A DNA stretch of 64,000 bases from Euryarchaeota archaeon Ods02 (GTDB lineage: Archaea; Halobacteriota; Halobacteria; Halobacteriales; Halorutilaceae): the NCBI GenBank assembly GCA_028751075.1, contig JAQZDA010000009.1, positions 17,790 to 81,789 of the forward strand, given 5' to 3'. Position 1 is the first letter of the stretch. Each line of letters begins with the position of its first letter. Shown piece after piece: positions 60,905 to 64,000 of this stretch. Position numbers and translations under genes: made by a program. The notes beneath the pieces were generated by a model that was given only the letters and a program-made list of their open reading frames with translations, was not told the DNA's origin and searched no databases.

Positions 60905-62233
60905 ATGAGGGAACTACCCGTCGCGCTGACGGTGGCCGGCAGCGACAGCGGCGGAGGCGCGGGGATACAGGCTGATCTCAAGACGATGGAGGCCTGCGGT
61001 GTCTTCGCCACCTCCGCGGTCACCGGTTTGACGGCGCAGAACACACGAGGAGTGCAGGGAGTGGAACCCGTGGCAGCGGAGTTCGTAGAAAGCCAGATAG
61101 ACAGCGTCGTAGACGACCTCGACGTCGACTCGATGAAGACGGGTATGCTCGGCGGCGCAGCGGTGGTGGAGGCCGTCGCCTGGAAGACATCCGAGCACGG
61201 AGTTCCCGCGGTAGTCGACCCCGTCATGGTGGCGGAGAGCGGCGACCGCTTGCTCGACCGGGAGGCCGAGGAGGTCGTCCGCGACGAACTCGTGCCGGAA
61301 GCCAGACTGGTGACGCCGAACGCAGCGGAGGCCGAGGTGCTGACGGACGTCGACGTCGACGACGTCGACTCCTTGACGGAGGCGGGACGTGTCCTCGTGG
61401 AGGAGCACGGTGCGGCTGCGGCGCTGGTGAAAGGCGGACACCTCGAAGGCGACAGCGTCGTCGACGTCCTGTACACCGAAGACGGCGTCGTGGAGTACCG
61501 GAAACCACGGGTAGACACCGACGACACCCATGGAACCGGATGCACGCTGTCGTCGGCGGTAGCCGCCGAGCTCGCGAAGGGAGAATCTCTCGAGGACGCA
61601 GTCGCCGCGGGGGAGGATCTCGTCTACCGCGCCGTGAAGTACGCCCACGACGTCGGCGAGGGCGCCGGCCCCGTCCACCATCTCGCGCTATTGAGGAACG
61701 AAGCCGGGCGGTATCAGGCGGTCTCTGAGGTTCAGGACGCGTTGTCGCTGTTCCGCGAGCACGATGTCTCGCCTCTAGTGCCGGAGGTCGGGCTGAACTT
61801 CGCGGCGGCGGCGCCTTACGCGGAGTCGGAGGAGGAGGTTGCGGCGTTCGACGGCAGGCTGTCGCGCACCGGGGACGGCGTAGACAGCCACGGAGTCCGG
61901 CTGGGAGCGTCCGGCCACGTGGCGCGGTTCCTGCTGGCGGCGAGGGAGCACGATCCCGCTCTATCTGCGGCTTGTAACGTCCGGAACACGGAGGAGGTCA
62001 GGGAAGCCGTCGAAAGCCGTCTCGTCACGGTGGAGTTCGACCGAACCGGTGAACCCGAGGACGCGAGCACGATGGAGTGGAGCGCCGCGCAGGCGTTCGA
62101 AGCCGCGGACAGCACACCTGAAGCCGTCGTGGACCGAGGCGCCGTAGGGAAGGAGCCGATGATCAGGCTGATGTCGGAGGAAGCCGGAGACCTAGCCTCC
62201 ACCGTCGTGGAGCTAGCGGACGCGGTGAGGTAG
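60905..62233 (+). CDS. thiD: bifunctional HMP-P kinase/thiamine phosphate synthase (ThiD-ThiN)
   Basis: 442 residues. ThiD part (1-250) phosphorylates hydroxymethylpyrimidine: VAGSDSGGGAGIQADLKTME, GMLGGAAVVEAVAW, VVDPVMVAESGDRL and TDDTHGTGCTLSSAVAAEL. ThiN part (265-442), an archaeal thiamine-phosphate synthase, starts RYQAVSEVQDALSLFREHDV and includes PEVGLNFAAAAPYAE, RLGASGHVARFLLAAREHDP and RGAVGKEPMIRLMSEEAG. The fusion is common in archaea. A possible thiamine-related operator precedes it. Confidence 0.92.
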   Translation: MRELPVALTVAGSDSGGGAGIQADLKTMEACGVFATSAVTGLTAQNTRGVQGVEPVAAEFVESQIDSVVDDLDVDSMKTGMLGGAAVVEAVAWKTSEHGVPAVVDPVMVAESGDRLLDREAEEVVRDELVPEARLVTPNAAEAEVLTDVDVDDVDSLTEAGRVLVEEHGAAAALVKGGHLEGDSVVDVLYTEDGVVEYRKPRVDTDDTHGTGCTLSSAVAAELAKGESLEDAVAAGEDLVYRAVKYAHDVGEGAGPVHHLALLRNEAGRYQAVSEVQDALSLFREHDVSPLVPEVGLNFAAAAPYAESEEEVAAFDGRLSRTGDGVDSHGVRLGASGHVARFLLAAREHDPALSAACNVRNTEEVREAVESRLVTVEFDRTGEPEDASTMEWSAAQAFEAADSTPEAVVDRGAVGKEPMIRLMSEEAGDLASTVVELADAVR

Positions 62234-62320
62234 CGCGATAGAACCCACCTGGAGCTAATGCACCGTCGAAAGAAACTTTAAGATAATCTGTCGAAGGAGT
62301 ATGCGAGCGTCTGACGTAGG

Positions 62321-62330
62321 CTTTTAATAT
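62321..62330 (+). promoter_or_regulatory. TATA box of parA operon
   Basis: cttttaatat about 25-30 nt before the parA ATG at 62351. Confidence 0.5.
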
Positions 62331-62350
62331 AGGGGGTCTAGTGGTTACCT

Positions 62351-63244
62351 ATGAACAGCACTAGATCCGCCAGAGTCGCGACATTCATAGATAAAGGGGG
62401 TACGGGGAAGACCACTACGGCCGCGCACCTCGGGGTCGCGCTGTCGCGTCAGGGCAACGACGTCCTCATGATAGATCTCGCGGGCAAGCAGGGCGACCTC
62501 AGCAAGCACTTCGGGGTCTGGGAGACCGTGGAAAGGTGGATCGCGGAGGACGACGACTGGCCGAACATCAGCACGGTGTTCCAGGACGAATGGGACATCA
62601 TAGTCGACAAGCTCGGGGACAGCGCCGTCGACGACCTCATCGTCGAGACCGAGGAAGGCCCCGACCTCGTGCCCGCCCATCCCGGCCTCGACAGCCTCGA
62701 CGCAGAGCTCGGTAACATCGACAACCCCGACGAACGTTACAGCCGACTCGACGGCTTCCTCGACGAGTACATCGAACCCCTGGGGTACGACGTCGTCCTC
62801 GTCGACCTACCAGGCATCACCAACAACGTCACCTACAACGGACTCTGGGCCACCCGCAGCGTCATCGCACCCGCGGAGATGGGTGTCTTCGAAGCCAGCC
62901 AGCTACAGGCGCTGGAGAAGGATCTCCATCGGATGGAGGACAACTTCGACGTCGAAGTCGAGCTAGCGATGGTCGTACCTAACAAGGTCGACCGCAGGAC
63001 GAAGCTCGCCGACGAGTACCTCGAGAAGTACGAGAGCGCCTACCCCGAACGCGTAGGCGAACCCGTACCCGTCAGCCAGGACATACGCAACGCAGCCGAC
63101 AGCGGCCACACGGTGTTCGCGTTCGAGGAACCATCGTCGACCGCGGAACGCGCCATCAGGAGCTACGAAGCGAACGCAGAACAGCTGAACACAAAGCTCC
63201 AGCCGAACCCGAGGTTCAAGGCGGAGGCCGCCTCCGATGACTGA
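62351..63244 (+). CDS. parA: ParA/Soj-type ATPase
   Basis: 297 residues. Deviant Walker A FIDKGGTGKTTTAAHLGVAL (residues about 12-31), switch I DLAGKQGDLSKHF, Walker B VVLVDLPGITNNVTYN. ParA/MinD-family ATPases drive partition or positioning of chromosomes, plasmids or membrane complexes. The downstream gene overlaps by 8 bp and may be the activating partner, as ParB/adaptor genes usually sit here. The switch I Asp-Leu-Ala replaces the usual DLDPQ. Confidence 0.88.
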   Translation: MNSTRSARVATFIDKGGTGKTTTAAHLGVALSRQGNDVLMIDLAGKQGDLSKHFGVWETVERWIAEDDDWPNISTVFQDEWDIIVDKLGDSAVDDLIVETEEGPDLVPAHPGLDSLDAELGNIDNPDERYSRLDGFLDEYIEPLGYDVVLVDLPGITNNVTYNGLWATRSVIAPAEMGVFEASQLQALEKDLHRMEDNFDVEVELAMVVPNKVDRRTKLADEYLEKYESAYPERVGEPVPVSQDIRNAADSGHTVFAFEEPSSTAERAIRSYEANAEQLNTKLQPNPRFKAEAASDD

Positions 63245-63674
63245 CATAGAGGCCGAAGAGATCCGCAAGCTGAAGAAGAAGACCTCGAGAGACGACCGGC
63301 TGAGCGAGGACGAAGCAAGCGAGACAGACGAGGCAGAGGCTGAGCGAGACGAAGACGTCGACTACACACCAATCGACGAGGTCGTCCTGCGGAAGAACGC
63401 CGACAAGGACATAGACGCCCTGAAACGCGAGACAGAACGAGGGGAACGCGTCGACGAGGACGAAGCCCAGGAGGTCGACCTCCATCCATACGAGGAATAC
63501 GACTTCGACTACGACGAGGAAGCCGTCGAGGACCCCTACTGCGGCAACTGTGAGAGCGTCGAGTTCAAGAAGCACAAGGGTGACCCGAAACCCCACTGCA
63601 GCCTCCACGACTGCGTCACCAGTCTGAAGCCCGGACACGTCTGCGGCGGATACGTGCCTCAGGGCATGGACTAG
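63237..63674 (+). CDS. acidic protein with C-terminal Cys/His cluster, ParA partner
   Basis: 145 residues. The first 95 are highly charged and disordered (many Asp/Glu). Residues about 98-140 hold a likely zinc site: DPYCGNCESVEFKKHKGD, then HCSLHDCVTSLKPGHVCGGY, with Cys-x2-Cys, a second Cys/His cluster and one last Cys. It overlaps parA and is very likely its partner, yet is unlike ParB. A role as ParA-stimulating adaptor is an inference. Confidence 0.7.
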   Translation: MTDIEAEEIRKLKKKTSRDDRLSEDEASETDEAEAERDEDVDYTPIDEVVLRKNADKDIDALKRETERGERVDEDEAQEVDLHPYEEYDFDYDEEAVEDPYCGNCESVEFKKHKGDPKPHCSLHDCVTSLKPGHVCGGYVPQGMD

Positions 63675-63722
63675 CCACCTCTATCCCGTTACCGTTATTG
63701 ACCGCCGCGTGATACCACGGGT

Positions 63723-63947
63723 ATGGAAGGCCCTGTAGAGATAGAGCTAGATGGCACGGTGTTCTCCTTCGACTCCGAAGGCGTCGACGTGGAGTACCAG
63801 GGTCACGAGTTCAGGATGCGTCGGGAGGTCGTGGAGAGGGCGGCGGACAAGGACTACTACGACGTCACCGATCAGGAGGTAGCGTACATGGTCGACAGAG
63901 AGATCGAACCGGAGGGGGTAGCCAGACGTATAGGTGACATCCTCTGA
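63723..63947 (+). CDS. 74-aa protein upstream of RNase Z
   Basis: 74 residues: a beta-rich start (VEIELDGTVFSFDSEGVDVE) then helical AADKDYYDVTDQEVAYMVDR. Stop and the next ATG overlap (TGATG, 63945-63949). I recall similar small haloarchaeal proteins of unknown role (perhaps DUF5800, not verified). Confidence 0.65.
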   Translation: MEGPVEIELDGTVFSFDSEGVDVEYQGHEFRMRREVVERAADKDYYDVTDQEVAYMVDREIEPEGVARRIGDIL

Positions 63948-64000
63948 TGTTCCGGGTGACGTTCCTCGGCACCGGCGGCAGCATCCCACAGGCTGGTAGG
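63947..64000 (+). CDS. rnz: ribonuclease Z, N-terminal start only
   Basis: The first 18 residues (MFRVTFLGTGGSIPQAGR) run into the window edge. MxVxFLGTGGxxP is the standard opening of archaeal/bacterial RNase Z, a metallo-beta-lactamase-fold tRNA 3'-processing nuclease. Start overlaps the upstream stop (TGATG). Confidence 0.75.
   Translation, partial: MFRVTFLGTGGSIPQAGR

Overview
The window comes from a halophilic archaeon (class Halobacteria or a close relative). The proteins are strongly acidic, the DNA is GC-rich, and many genes start with an ATG or GTG about 25-30 nt downstream of a TATA element, i.e. they are probably leaderless. Archaeal or haloarchaeal markers include aIF1A, YhbY, ThiD-ThiN, ATP-dependent PEPCK, Tat lipoproteins and 'HxDxxN' RIO-like kinases. 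AGG (Arg) and ATA (Ile) are used more often than I expect for well-known haloarchaeal genera, so the host may belong to a deeper or less-sampled lineage (inference).

Layout. 1-1.9 kb: small membrane proteins, two of them DoxX-like. 2.0-9.8 kb: a branched-chain amino acid locus leuA-(41-aa ORF)-ilvB-ilvN, then a DUF433 gene on the other strand, ilvC-(47-aa ORF)-leuC-leuD. No leuB is present. 9.9-10.7 kb: an RHH/PIN toxin-antitoxin pair. 10.8-18 kb: a MoxR ATPase convergent with a tightly coupled four-gene set (transglutaminase-like/DUF4129 protein, small two-TM protein, DUF58, polytopic protein); the transglutaminase core has lost its catalytic Cys and Asp. 18-19.7 kb: YhbY, a DJ-1-like protein without the nucleophile, and Nif3. 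19.8-23.3 kb: two tandem UbiB/ABC1 kinases. 23.6-27.4 kb: pckA, a TraB-like protein and a GIDE-like membrane protein. 27.5-31.8 kb: a nucleotidyltransferase with a small overlapping partner, then a Tat lipoprotein built of three beta-helix repeats that sits between two copies of a 62-nt direct repeat, then DUF2804.

31.9-38 kb: UspA, a PiT phosphate permease apparently starting at CTG, an acidic-tailed lipoprotein, a winged-helix protein with a very long acidic tail, an internally deleted amino-acid permease, and an RHH regulator overlapping a YhhQ transporter. 38-47.9 kb: two sensor kinases flanking a Rad50/Mre11-like pair (YhaN/YhaO type) and aIF1A; then an FMN split-barrel protein with an Nmad3-like gene. 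47.9-54.5 kb: transporters, PEBP protein, unknown exported proteins and a decayed carotenoid oxygenase. 54.5-64 kb: a tRNA with an expanded centre, a Trm9-like methyltransferase, VanZ-like protein, FAD oxidoreductase, glyA, RIO-like kinase, TyrA fused to an FDX-ACB domain, thiDN, a ParA operon, and the start of RNase Z.

The most distinctive items are the TyrA-FDX-ACB fusion, the catalytically dead transglutaminase in a coupled operon, the odd tRNA, the repeat-flanked beta-helix lipoprotein, and several visible gene-decay events.
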